Assembly (NCBI GenBank): GCA_004565275.1
Contig: SDOX01000006.1
Coordinates: 434,001 to 498,000 of the forward strand
Length of the DNA stretch: 64,000 nucleotides
Origin: Nannochloropsis salina CCMP1776
Taxonomy: Eukaryota > Sar > Eustigmatophyceae > Eustigmatales > Monodopsidaceae
Direction: 5' to 3'
The position numbers were made by a program, and so were the translations under genes. This document shows, in pieces, positions 11,053-19,277 of the stretch. The stretch's first letter is position 1; the number at the start of each line of letters is the position of its first letter. The notes under the pieces were generated by a model, which was not told the DNA's origin, searched no databases, and saw only the letters and a list, made by a program, of their open reading frames with translations.

Positions 11053-11559
11053 TGTGGCCCGCAGACTCTTGCGGGCCCGGGGGAAGCGAAGGGGGAAGGA
11101 AAATTGCGGTTGGTGAAGAGAAGATCGATATTGAAAGGAAGGTGACGGGTTTTATGAACAGGAAAGTGCGCTTTGCCTATCGACATGGAATTTTGGTTTC
11201 AAGAAGTGCATTTTTGTTTTTTGCGCGGTCCCACTCATGTGAGAAGCGCGCCAAGGAAACGGACATGCAGACACGAGGAAACACACGGGAACATTTGTAC
11301 ATGAACGAGAGGGAGTTCGAAGGATGGCGAGAGAGAAATGACGCATGTGTGAGTCTTATTCTTTAAGAAACAAACTGTTGTCGACGAGGTAAAGCTTCGC
11401 ATGTTTGACAATGCATGGGTACATGTCGAAGACGGGCACTGTTCAACGGAGTGAGATCGCTGTGAGCGCAACCGAGAACGCTTGCCAACTACCGCAAAGC
11501 TACCCAGAGCATATCAAGTTTTGCCTTTTGCTTTCATCTCTCGCTTTGTTGGCACGTAA
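11053..11559. other. Intergenic, CPS 3' region and upstream of next gene
   Basis: About 500 bp with only short overlapping frames. I see no conserved domain, RNA gene or repeat in it. Confidence 0.45.
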
Positions 11560-13473
11560 ATGCTGTGGTGGTATGTAGGCTCTCCCAAATGTCTTCTCCA
11601 CAGGCATGTCGCGCAGAACCGCCACCCCCTAGTACAGCAACAAGTGGTTCGAGATACCAATTTCGAGGCTTTTCATCCATTGGATCAATCAAATGAGTCG
11701 CTCCGCATGATGGGAACATCCTGCCCGCACCAGGGTGGTCTGCCCTCGCTCGTCGCCGACCGGCCCATGCGAACCGTGATGACATGCGTTCATCCTGCAA
11801 TTAAGGACCTTTCCGACGATAGTGACGGCTTAGGGGATCACATCGGCGATTTAACCGGACAAATATTTCCCCGACGTAGAAGAGGTATGAAGCGGAACGA
11901 GGCCCGGGTCACTAAAGCGCGGAATGCAAGCACGTTGGGTCCGGCTCCCTCTGCCCCTCCGCAGCAGCCTGCGCCGCCCCTGAGGACAGCCGGCAGAATG
12001 CAACGCACCTCTCAAAGGCCCTTCGTGGACGATACCGCCTTTCAGCAAGGACTGATTTTGCTGGCAGCAGGGACGGTTGCTGCCTTTGTTTTGATGCGCA
12101 CCCTTTCTGCACTGCTTCGGTCGTTGCCGCTCTTGGCTCTGGGCATGTATCTTAGTAGACCAAGTTTTGAAAGTTTTGTCGAGATTCTTTCCACCTCAGA
12201 GAAAAAAGGGGACATTAATTGTGCAACAAAGAAGTCCTCTTTGAATGGTACCTCAACCGCCTCATCGGGCGTCTGGTTTAAAAACGTGATCAGAAAAACC
12301 CTAGGGAAGTCGTCCGAGGCACTTTTTACGAATCCCGTGCGCGATTGGAAGTGCCTAGACATGGGACTTTTCGTAGTGTGTAAGAAGCATAAGTCCGCGT
12401 TGGAAGAGCTGTCAGCAAATCTGACCGGGAGGTCGACCCGGTATGGCAAGCACGTCTTCGCCGTGGGCATGTGCCGCCAGTGGTTATTATTGGACCCTGG
12501 GTGTTTAGACCCTGACAAGGGGGAGGAGTGGCCCTGGTGGAAATTGTATGCGTACAATGCAGCCTGCGTCTGTTCCATGCGTGTATCGGATGCCTGGTGG
12601 CATGCTTTGCCTTCTTTTGCGGCCCACGAACGGAGCTCTCGGACACAAGCCACGCTAGGTACTGTGGTTGCTACGGCCGCAGCCATGGCGGAGGGGGCCT
12701 TGCAAGACGTTGTTGGGGGATGCCTGGATGACAGCCGCAAGTACGGTGGTGTCGATCAAGTCGAAGTAGGCGTCCCGGTCCGGGATAGGAGGGTGGGGAT
12801 GGTCGGAAATTGCACGCCTGGCGCGGACGGACCTCCTATGCGCAGGCACCTGCAGGCGGCCCAGGCCCTGGCAGAGCGTGGGAACTTCCAGGAGGCTGGG
12901 CGGACGGTGGAAAGGGGAGTGAAAGACGCGCGGGGCCAATGGCGGGGTGGGAGCGAGGAAGAAAGGGAGATGTGGTCCGTGGCCGGTGCCTTCTACGAGG
13001 CCGGGCGGTCGTCCTCCGCATGTCGGGCCGGGCGCCTTCGTTGTCTGGGAGAGGTCGCACGGCTTTGGGTCGCGCAAGAGCGGTGGGAAAAAGCTGCCGA
13101 GCTTTTTCAAGAATGCGTGGCAGCTTGTACAGAAGCTCAGGCATGTGCCCGCGCCCCTGCCCTCGGGGAGGGCCCCCAATATGCCTTGTCCTCCGTGCTG
13201 GCACTGGCTATGTACGGGGATACCCTGCAGGCAACGGCCTGGCACACTAGCTTATGCGATTCACATTCATGGTACGGCGTGACTCCCGAGGCAGGACTGG
13301 CGGGGGAGATACTGCGGGGGCTGGAGCAGCACAATCCCCGGGTGATTCAAGTGGGCGTAGAGGCATATCGAAAGCAGCGCCAAGGGGCACCCAGCGGGGG
13401 GGCCTTGGCGGAGTGGGAGGAGGGGGCGGTGATGAAGCTCATGCAACGTGCGGATGCCCTAGTCTTGCTGTGA
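11560..13473 (+). CDS. Membrane-anchored protein with SNAP-like helical C-terminus
   Basis: An open frame of 637 codons. The first 110 residues look poorly conserved, so an in-frame Met at 11887 (MKRNEARV) or 11998 may be the true start. Residues about 164-197 form one or two hydrophobic helices (GLILLAAGTVAAFVLM, then LLRSLPLLALGMYL). A Cys/Trp-rich middle (about 270-360) is unrecognised. The last 190 residues are helical and follow the C-terminal half of alpha/gamma-SNAP: 'RCLGEVARLWVAQERWEKAA' matches the SNAP pattern CLLKVAGYAAQLEQYQKAI, and the 'ILRGLEQHNPRVIQVGVEAY' block matches [20 protein letters not shown]. SNAP proteins bring NSF to SNARE complexes. A membrane anchor on a SNAP-like domain is unusual, so it could be a tethered trafficking adaptor or simply a TPR-like protein. 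The similarity was judged by eye. Confidence 0.5.
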   Translation: MLWWYVGSPKCLLHRHVAQNRHPLVQQQVVRDTNFEAFHPLDQSNESLRMMGTSCPHQGGLPSLVADRPMRTVMTCVHPAIKDLSDDSDGLGDHIGDLTGQIFPRRRRGMKRNEARVTKARNASTLGPAPSAPPQQPAPPLRTAGRMQRTSQRPFVDDTAFQQGLILLAAGTVAAFVLMRTLSALLRSLPLLALGMYLSRPSFESFVEILSTSEKKGDINCATKKSSLNGTSTASSGVWFKNVIRKTLGKSSEALFTNPVRDWKCLDMGLFVVCKKHKSALEELSANLTGRSTRYGKHVFAVGMCRQWLLLDPGCLDPDKGEEWPWWKLYAYNAACVCSMRVSDAWWHALPSFAAHERSSRTQATLGTVVATAAAMAEGALQDVVGGCLDDSRKYGGVDQVEVGVPVRDRRVGMVGNCTPGADGPPMRRHLQAAQALAERGNFQEAGRTVERGVKDARGQWRGGSEEEREMWSVAGAFYEAGRSSSACRAGRLRCLGEVARLWVAQERWEKAAELFQECVAACTEAQACARAPALGEGPQYALSSVLALAMYGDTLQATAWHTSLCDSHSWYGVTPEAGLAGEILRGLEQHNPRVIQVGVEAYRKQRQGAPSGGALAEWEEGAVMKLMQRADALVLL

Positions 13474-14083
13474 GGCTCTTCAGTGGGTACGGATGCCAGG
13501 AGAGGCCAAGTCCAGCTTGCGAGGCGTCACAAGACACCGCCACATCGCCCCCTCTTGCGAATGGGTCACCACTTTTTTCTTGAACACGTTTTGCATGCCT
13601 GCAGGGCGGTGCACGGAAATGAGTGCCTCGAGTGGACGCGGTGTGGGATTCACAACATCCTTCCTTTTGGAGGAGCCTCCACATGCCAGCAAAACGAAAC
13701 TCAAGCTTTAGCTCATGTGTGTGCCGACCGAGGCTGACTGCTGCCAGTTCATGTCGGTGGGTCAACGTGAGGAAATCTCATTAACGATGTCCGATTTCAT
13801 TCGGTATAAAGGTACCGTCATCGAGAAAGAATGCTGGAAGATGCGCAAGCACGCCACTAGCGAGGAGTCTCGTCACGCCCTTCAAGGTAGCGATACCAGG
13901 TGAATATCTTCGCTGCAGAGCTGTAAATGTGAGGGCCAACCCTTTAGGCGGAGTACCAAACCATTTCTTCTGCCCTCGGAACGCAGAAAGAGACAGGTGT
14001 AAGAAAAAGTAATAAAAGGGCTCGCGTGCTTGTGGAAACCGTATTTAGAGACGTTACATTATTTTTGGGACCATCCTCACATT
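13474..14083. other. Intergenic between convergent genes
   Basis: About 600 bp shared by the 3' ends of the SNAP-like gene and bL27. Frames at 13483-13737 and 13439-13765 are overlapping shadows without domain features. An 'aaagtaataaaaggg' stretch near 14008 is AT-rich. Nothing else seen. Confidence 0.45.
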
Positions 14084-14539
14084 TCACGCCACCGCTTCCT
14101 CTTCGTCCACCTCCGACACTGCCTTTTGGTCGTGAGGATGTGGGCTATAAGCAGCAATTTGGACATACTTTTTCTTGCTATGTACGTCGTACGTAAACTT
14201 TACCCAGCCTGGTCTCAAGGCGAAAAGCGTATAGTCCCTCCCAACGCCTACACCATCACCCGCCTTAAATGTCAGCCCTCGTTGCCGCACCAAAATATTG
14301 CCAGCTATCACTTCCTGCCCCCCGAATTTCTTGACACCCAGACGCTGGCCTGGTGAGTCGCGTCCGTTTTTCGACGAGCCCCCCGCCTTCTTGGTTGCTG
14401 TGCGGCAGCTCATGCCTCCCCAAACCAGCTCGCTTCGTCTGAGGGCAGACGTGATTGCGGCATTGGATGCGGGAGTGCCCGAGTGCACCAATTGTCTGGT
14501 CGAACTCCAAGTACTCGCGCTCCAAATCCTGGAGAGCAT
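14084..14539 (-). CDS. Ribosomal protein bL27, probably mitochondrial
   Basis: The ATG at 14539 gives 151 residues; the frame extends upstream only to a GTG. After about 57 residues of Ser/Thr/Arg-rich presequence ([20 protein letters not shown]) comes the bL27 core: [60 protein letters not shown] and a GWVKFTYD strand. In bL27 the N-terminus reaches the peptidyl-transferase centre of the large subunit. The tail ([11 protein letters not shown]...VDEEEAVA) is longer than in bacteria, as in mitochondrial forms. Stramenopile plastid genomes usually carry their own rpl27, and the presequence lacks a signal peptide, so the mitochondrion is the likely site. It is divergent from the bilin reductase with about 420 bp between starts. 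Confidence 0.92.
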   Translation of the reverse strand: MLSRIWSASTWSSTRQLVHSGTPASNAAITSALRRSELVWGGMSCRTATKKAGGSSKNGRDSPGQRLGVKKFGGQEVIAGNILVRQRGLTFKAGDGVGVGRDYTLFALRPGWVKFTYDVHSKKKYVQIAAYSPHPHDQKAVSEVDEEEAVA

Positions 14540-14956
14540 GCTCCCTGAGGAGGGCCAAAGGGAAAGTACATTGGTGAACACGAAGAGGAACAGGTGGTAT
14601 GTGTCACTACCATGGGGAAGAGAAGAGATGGAGATACAAGCGACGGTCGAAAGCTCACATGCAACGTCCGATTAGGAAGTCCACCTGACAGCCCTTGCCC
14701 GAGACACGATCATCAGGCAGCGAGAGCGAGGGCCCCCGCAGGATGGGAGAGGAGAGGGGTAAGCGAGCGCAGGCGGCGACCCCCCCAAAAAAACTTCCCG
14801 ACTGGACTGGTCTCGTTTTGAGATGGTTTCAGTCGCTTCGTGCAAAAGTGAGGAGTATCGTAGCTCTCGTCGTCGCGAGCATTGTCTCGGTTGGCTTTCT
14901 AACTCAGCAAGCATCACGTACAGGGAGGCTGAAGCGACACGTCATCGTCATCCGTC

Positions 14957-15901
14957 ATGGTCATATTACCCCACTATGTGCCACATTCAAGCTCCCTTAC
15001 AATCTTACTTCTCCTTACGATCAGCCATTCGCGGGCATTTTATATTTGGGCGCCTCTCGTTGAGAGATCACGCGCAGTTTTATCGGCCGTCTCCTCCGAC
15101 GCGCCTCCTGCTCCGTCTTCCAATAGACCAGTCGTGATTTACGAAGGCTTTTGGCATGAAGCCAAGGCCATGATGGACGCTCGTCAAAGCTCTTTGCCTT
15201 GGAAATCACAAACAATTCCTTTTGACTTACAGCGCAAGGTATGTACAACACCAGCCAAGGGCAAGCGTCTCGAAACAGTCACGGTTGCTGAGGTGTTTGC
15301 CTACACTGTCCCCGGCCGCATTCGCCAAGCTCGGGCAGCCGTCCTGTCAACCATTCCTGAGCAAGCCCCTCCTAAAGTTCTGAATTTTGTCGTCTTCCCA
15401 GATTCTTCGTACGATTTGCCGATATTCGGCGCAGATTTCGTTTCCTTGCCTGGCGGACATTTGGTAGTCTTGGACTTTCAGCCGGTATCAAGCACATCCT
15501 TGTCGGTGGCGGAAACAGCTCTACGCGACATACATGCTCATTACAGCGCATTGTTACCAAGCCATGGGGAGATTCCAGACGCAGCTCGGTCATTTTTTTC
15601 GCCTTACTACATGTTTATCAGGGCGGAAGGGGACGCGCTGGTGGAGACGACCGTACTTGCGGCTTTCAAAGCGTACTTTTCGGCATATCTTGACCTGGTC
15701 GAGCATGCCTCTCCCATACCCGTCGAAGAAACATCTAGATTGTTGGAGGTTCGAGAGGGACACCGCAAGTATGCGACTTATCGGGCAGTGAATGACCCGG
15801 CGCGAGGGATGCTTACCCGGATGTATGGGCGTTCGTGGACAGAGCGGCTGATCTACGAGGTGCTGTTTGAGCAAGCAGATAGGAAGTTGGAGGATGATTG
15901 A
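14957..15901 (+). CDS. Ferredoxin-dependent bilin reductase, HY2/PebA/PebB type, plastid-targeted
   Basis: A 314-residue protein from the ATG at 14957. The start is supported by a stramenopile-type presequence: a hydrophobic signal peptide (SSLTILLLLTISHSRA) followed by Phe28 at the predicted cleavage point. The mature part fits the bilin reductase fold: VLNFVVFPDSSYDLPIFGAD (141-160), a VLDFQP strand, FFSPYYMFIRAEGD, and a C-terminal block with YATYRAVNDPARGMLTRMYG then LIYEVLF. Asp160 aligns with catalytic Asp105 of PcyA. The PcyA His88 position is Asn143, as in HY2, PebA and PebB, which argues against a PcyA-type reaction. Enzymes of this family reduce biliverdin with electrons from ferredoxin to give linear tetrapyrroles such as phytochromobilin or phycoerythrobilin. 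The exact product cannot be assigned from sequence. No bilin-binding protein or heme oxygenase is encoded nearby. Confidence 0.9.
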   Translation: MVILPHYVPHSSSLTILLLLTISHSRAFYIWAPLVERSRAVLSAVSSDAPPAPSSNRPVVIYEGFWHEAKAMMDARQSSLPWKSQTIPFDLQRKVCTTPAKGKRLETVTVAEVFAYTVPGRIRQARAAVLSTIPEQAPPKVLNFVVFPDSSYDLPIFGADFVSLPGGHLVVLDFQPVSSTSLSVAETALRDIHAHYSALLPSHGEIPDAARSFFSPYYMFIRAEGDALVETTVLAAFKAYFSAYLDLVEHASPIPVEETSRLLEVREGHRKYATYRAVNDPARGMLTRMYGRSWTERLIYEVLFEQADRKLEDD

Positions 15902-16141
15902 GAAATAACGGTGGAAGCTGTGAGGTCTGGGGGTACGGGGGCCTGATGCGGGTGCTGAAGCGGTGCAGGGGAGGCAGAAAATGGAATTTTGTCACGGTGC
16001 CGTTTCCATAGGGGTAAAGCATGTAAAGATCGAGCAAAGAAAATAACAACAAAGCACGCCGGAAAGCGTCAGGCACGGGCCTTGTTTGTGAGGGTAGTGT
16101 ACTCTTGCTTCCTGCTCTTGCCCTACGTGGCTCCATCCCGG

Positions 16142-17386
16142 TCACAGGAGGCCCACATTCAAGACCTCCACCCTCTTCAAGAAGGACCCTTGCCGGTTCA
16201 CAGCCCGTTCGTCATTGAGTGACTTGGCCATGGACAGGAAAAGCTTCTTCTGGTTTGTGAAGAGGCTGTTCAAGGCCTCTGGCTGTTCCCCTGCGCTCTC
16301 GTAGGTGTATATTGGGACCTGAGACGAGTGGTTCGCAAGCATGTTTGGCACAGGAGGAGAGTGTGAGCAAGAAGTCGTTTGGGAACGTGACTGGGGGGCT
16401 TGCTATGATCGAGACACTAGAAAAGAGAAAAAAAGGGAGGAGAGAATGCGAGGAAAGCATCGATATGGGCGCACCTTTTCCATCGCATCCAGCGCCTCCT
16501 GTCCCTCTAATAGGATCCCGAAGACAATGGAGTCCCCGTTGTCCAAAGCTGGTTGGGGGCCCAAAGTCATTTCAAAAACTGGATCCACGGCATCCTGGGT
16601 GCTACTCTTCGTCAATAAGCCTCTTCGATCGTGCTTCAGGGCTAGCATGGGCTCGTCCATGCCCTTAGCACCCAGCAGCTGGTCTCCGTACTCGTATTCT
16701 CGCGTCCCTGCAATTTCGATCTCTTTCAGGCCTTTGATGCGTCCAGCTTCCACAGATACGCCTGGCGTGCGCTTGGTGAGGCTTGAGAATGCATAGCTTG
16801 GATAATTTCCGCCATAGGGAGCTTTTGTGTATTTTATGAATTCCCCAACCACTATTGGGGCTGCCTTACCGAACAAACCAAAAACCATGCGTCCTACGAA
16901 ATCCTCGCTCGTGGCTTTTTCCTCTCCGGTTACGAAGCCCGTTATACGCACATCGAAAAATGCTTTTGCCGTTATTTCTGCGGGGTACAGTAGCCTCTTG
17001 GCATTTTTTGTAGCGGCATTGGAAGGAGAAAGAGGGGTATATATAATGACTGCAGCGCATGTTGCGATAGCTATAGAGGAGGTTAAACTGGCAAGTGCTT
17101 GGCGGCGGTCGGACAGCGCGAAGGAAGATGAAGAGGCGACGGAGGAAGAGAAAGAAGAAGAAGATGAGGAGGAGGAGTGGGAGGACGGCGGGGAAAACAA
17201 GGAACTTGCGGAAGTGGGCGAGGCGGAGGAGAAGGAAGGAGTGGAGGATGGAGACGAGTGTAGCACAATATTTCCAATTCTTTTGGCTGCTGAGCCGGGT
17301 GATATGGCATGAAAGCATCCGATAATGTCGATTGTCGCTAAGAATACAGAGAGCACCCTCGCAGTTGTTGAAATGTTCTGCTTCAT
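16142..17386 (-). CDS. Cyclophilin-type peptidyl-prolyl isomerase, thylakoid-lumen targeted
   Basis: Two exons: 17386-16475 and 16318-16142, joined in phase 0 across a 156-bp GT-AG intron (DAMEK then VPIYTY). The frame opens further upstream (17482), but the Met at 17386 starts a signal peptide (MKQNISTTARVLSVFLATID...) that fits better. A Ser-rich stretch follows, then a second targeting element with twin Arg (SDRRQALASLTSSIAIATCA) and a lumenal cleavage-like SNAA, so import through the plastid envelopes and on to the thylakoid lumen, possibly by Tat, is inferred. The isomerase domain starts near KAFFDVRITG and includes GRMVFGLFGKAAPIVVGEF, a GAKGMDEPMLAL segment and the DNGDSIVFGILLEGQEALDA block. 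Several classical catalytic residues are replaced, as is common in lumenal cyclophilins, so enzymatic activity is uncertain. Divergent from COQ9 with about 320 bp between starts. Confidence 0.85.
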
Positions 17387-17706
17387 CTTCTGTCGTTGGT
17401 AACGCAATTGAAGCTGTACAGAGGCCAGTGCCCTTTTCCGCCTGGGAAGTAAGTGACAGCCAAATAAATCCGTGAAAATCAAAAGTGTATTGACACAGCC
17501 TCAACAAAGCCACCTATGTTGCAAAGCATTTTTAGGCGTCGTTGTACACTACAAAACGGGGTCAACCAGAAGCTCACGCTTGCAACCTCGGAGCTCGCTA
17601 ACTAGCTGTGATGGAAAAGGTACCTTCGACTTCCGATTCCCCATCGTTAGTTCTGTCTTAACCCACCATTCAAACCCATCGTGAAAAACACAGGGCGTCT
17701 TGCGTC

Positions 17707-18831
17707 ATGCAAGGGGCACGATTGTTACCGACGTTTGCCAGGGGGCATCGTCGCTGCGCGATGCTGGTCCGTCTTTTTTATGCGTCCACTCAAGAGCCAC
17801 AGACGAGAGCTCTGACTCGTCGGGACTGTCGCCCGCCTGTGGTCAGAGCGTTCAAGGCATTTTCTACCGCCGGCCATTTCGATCGCTCAAAAACAGAAGA
17901 AGAAAGCTCAAATGCAGCCTCTTCAGCGTCCACATCCACATTTCAAGACCCACGTCAGGAGATCTTGGCCGCTGCCCTGCCTATGGTGCCGACGCACGGG
18001 TGGACTGAAGAGGCCTTGGCTGCGGGTGCGGCCTCCTTAGGCTTCCCTGCAGTGGCGCATGGCATGTTTGCGCGTGGGGGTATCGAGCTAGTGGAACACG
18101 TGCTAGCCCAAATTGATTCCGCATGGCTAGCAGAGCTTGAAGCCCGCAAGGAGGAACTTGCCGCCTTGCCCTCGTCACGAGAGCGCTTGGAAAAGGCGAT
18201 ACAATGCCGCTTACGCTTGATCGCACCACACCTGGCCCAATGGCCGCAAGCGATGGCGCTAAGTTTGTCACCACAGCATCTGGAGACGACGGCACGGGGC
18301 CTGGCGGAAGTGGCGGATGAGTTGTGCGTGATATCAGGCGAGGACTCTGTCGATGTTCCAAATTGGTACGCTCATCGTGCCACTGTCTGCTCGGTGTACA
18401 TCGCCACCGAGCTATTTTTCCTAACAGACTACTCTGACGATTATAGAGACACATGGGCTTTTTTGGATCGACGCCTCCAGGACGTCGAGGCCCTCTCCCA
18501 CGCGCCGCGGAACGTGCAGGAAGGGGTGTTGGCATTTCAAACCGCGGCCTCAGCCATGGCGTCGGCGCTTTCCTCGCTGGCACAGCCAGCCGTCGTGGGA
18601 GTACTTGAGAAAGTACCTTTAACGGGCACGGTAGTCACGGTGGTGCATGCAGTGCTTGCCAATTTGGCGGCGATGGCACCGACCACCCCTTCCCCCTTTG
18701 ATCAGGAGGAGAGTAAAAAGAGAGAGACAGAAACGTCGACGGAATTCGGTCCTTCCACAGAGATAGATCCGTACGCGGAAAAAATAGAGGAAAATGAAAT
18801 CGCGAATGATGCGAAGAAAAAGTCTACGTGA
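17707..18831 (+). CDS. COQ9: COQ9-like ubiquinone biosynthesis protein, mitochondrial
   Basis: A 374-residue single-exon protein. An Arg/Ala-rich presequence (MQGARLLPTFARGHRRCAML...) fits mitochondrial import. The COQ9 domain starts at about residue 80 with ILAAALPMVPTHGWTEEALA and continues through GFPAVAHGMFARGGIELVEH, RLRLIAPHLAQWPQAMALSL and a WYAHRATVCSVYIATELFFL segment near the lipid-binding C-terminal helices (about 225-245). COQ9 is a TetR-like, lipid-binding subunit of the coenzyme Q synthesis complex and works with the hydroxylase COQ7 on the matrix side of the inner membrane. The last 50 residues are charged (Glu/Lys) and not conserved. Shares an upstream region with the divergent cyclophilin gene. 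Confidence 0.92.
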   Translation: MQGARLLPTFARGHRRCAMLVRLFYASTQEPQTRALTRRDCRPPVVRAFKAFSTAGHFDRSKTEEESSNAASSASTSTFQDPRQEILAAALPMVPTHGWTEEALAAGAASLGFPAVAHGMFARGGIELVEHVLAQIDSAWLAELEARKEELAALPSSRERLEKAIQCRLRLIAPHLAQWPQAMALSLSPQHLETTARGLAEVADELCVISGEDSVDVPNWYAHRATVCSVYIATELFFLTDYSDDYRDTWAFLDRRLQDVEALSHAPRNVQEGVLAFQTAASAMASALSSLAQPAVVGVLEKVPLTGTVVTVVHAVLANLAAMAPTTPSPFDQEESKKRETETSTEFGPSTEIDPYAEKIEENEIANDAKKKST

Positions 18832-19277
18832 ACGAAAGAAAAACTCCACGCGCGGTGCTAGTAGCCACGAAGCGGGCGGTAAATTGGCAGTACAGCGGCT
18901 CGAAAGCCTGATTGTGCTTATTTATTTGATGTTTGCCGAGGGGATGCATTCTCGAAAACAGGGGATGTCGTGTTATGAATGTCGCTTGTAGCTTTGTTGG
19001 GACTGTCAATGGCGGGAGAAAGTATACTCAATGATATTTCTTCCCAGCCTCCCCCTTCCTTCCCTTGCACCCCGTGGATGCCTCGCCTTGAGCGACACCG
19101 CGTTGCCCGGGACGACGCTGGAACAACATCGAAGTGTGCAACAATTGCAACATGTTTCACTCATTTACTCCTCACAAATTTGCAGGAGGAGTGGAAGCGT
19201 TGACGGCCTTGGGTGATTTCTGGGTTTCGAGAATGAACTTGGAAGCCTGCTTTTGGCTACGAACAGTAGGATAAACG
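18832..19277. other. Intergenic between two + strand genes
   Basis: About 445 bp holding the COQ9 3' end and the upstream region of the PNUTS-like gene. Short frames on both strands overlap; none has domain features. No repeat or RNA gene seen. Confidence 0.45.

Noticed and set aside
11640-11670. GGTTCGAGATACC, similar to a tRNA B box
   Set aside because: No matching A box or cloverleaf around it, and it lies in the 5' part of a long open frame.
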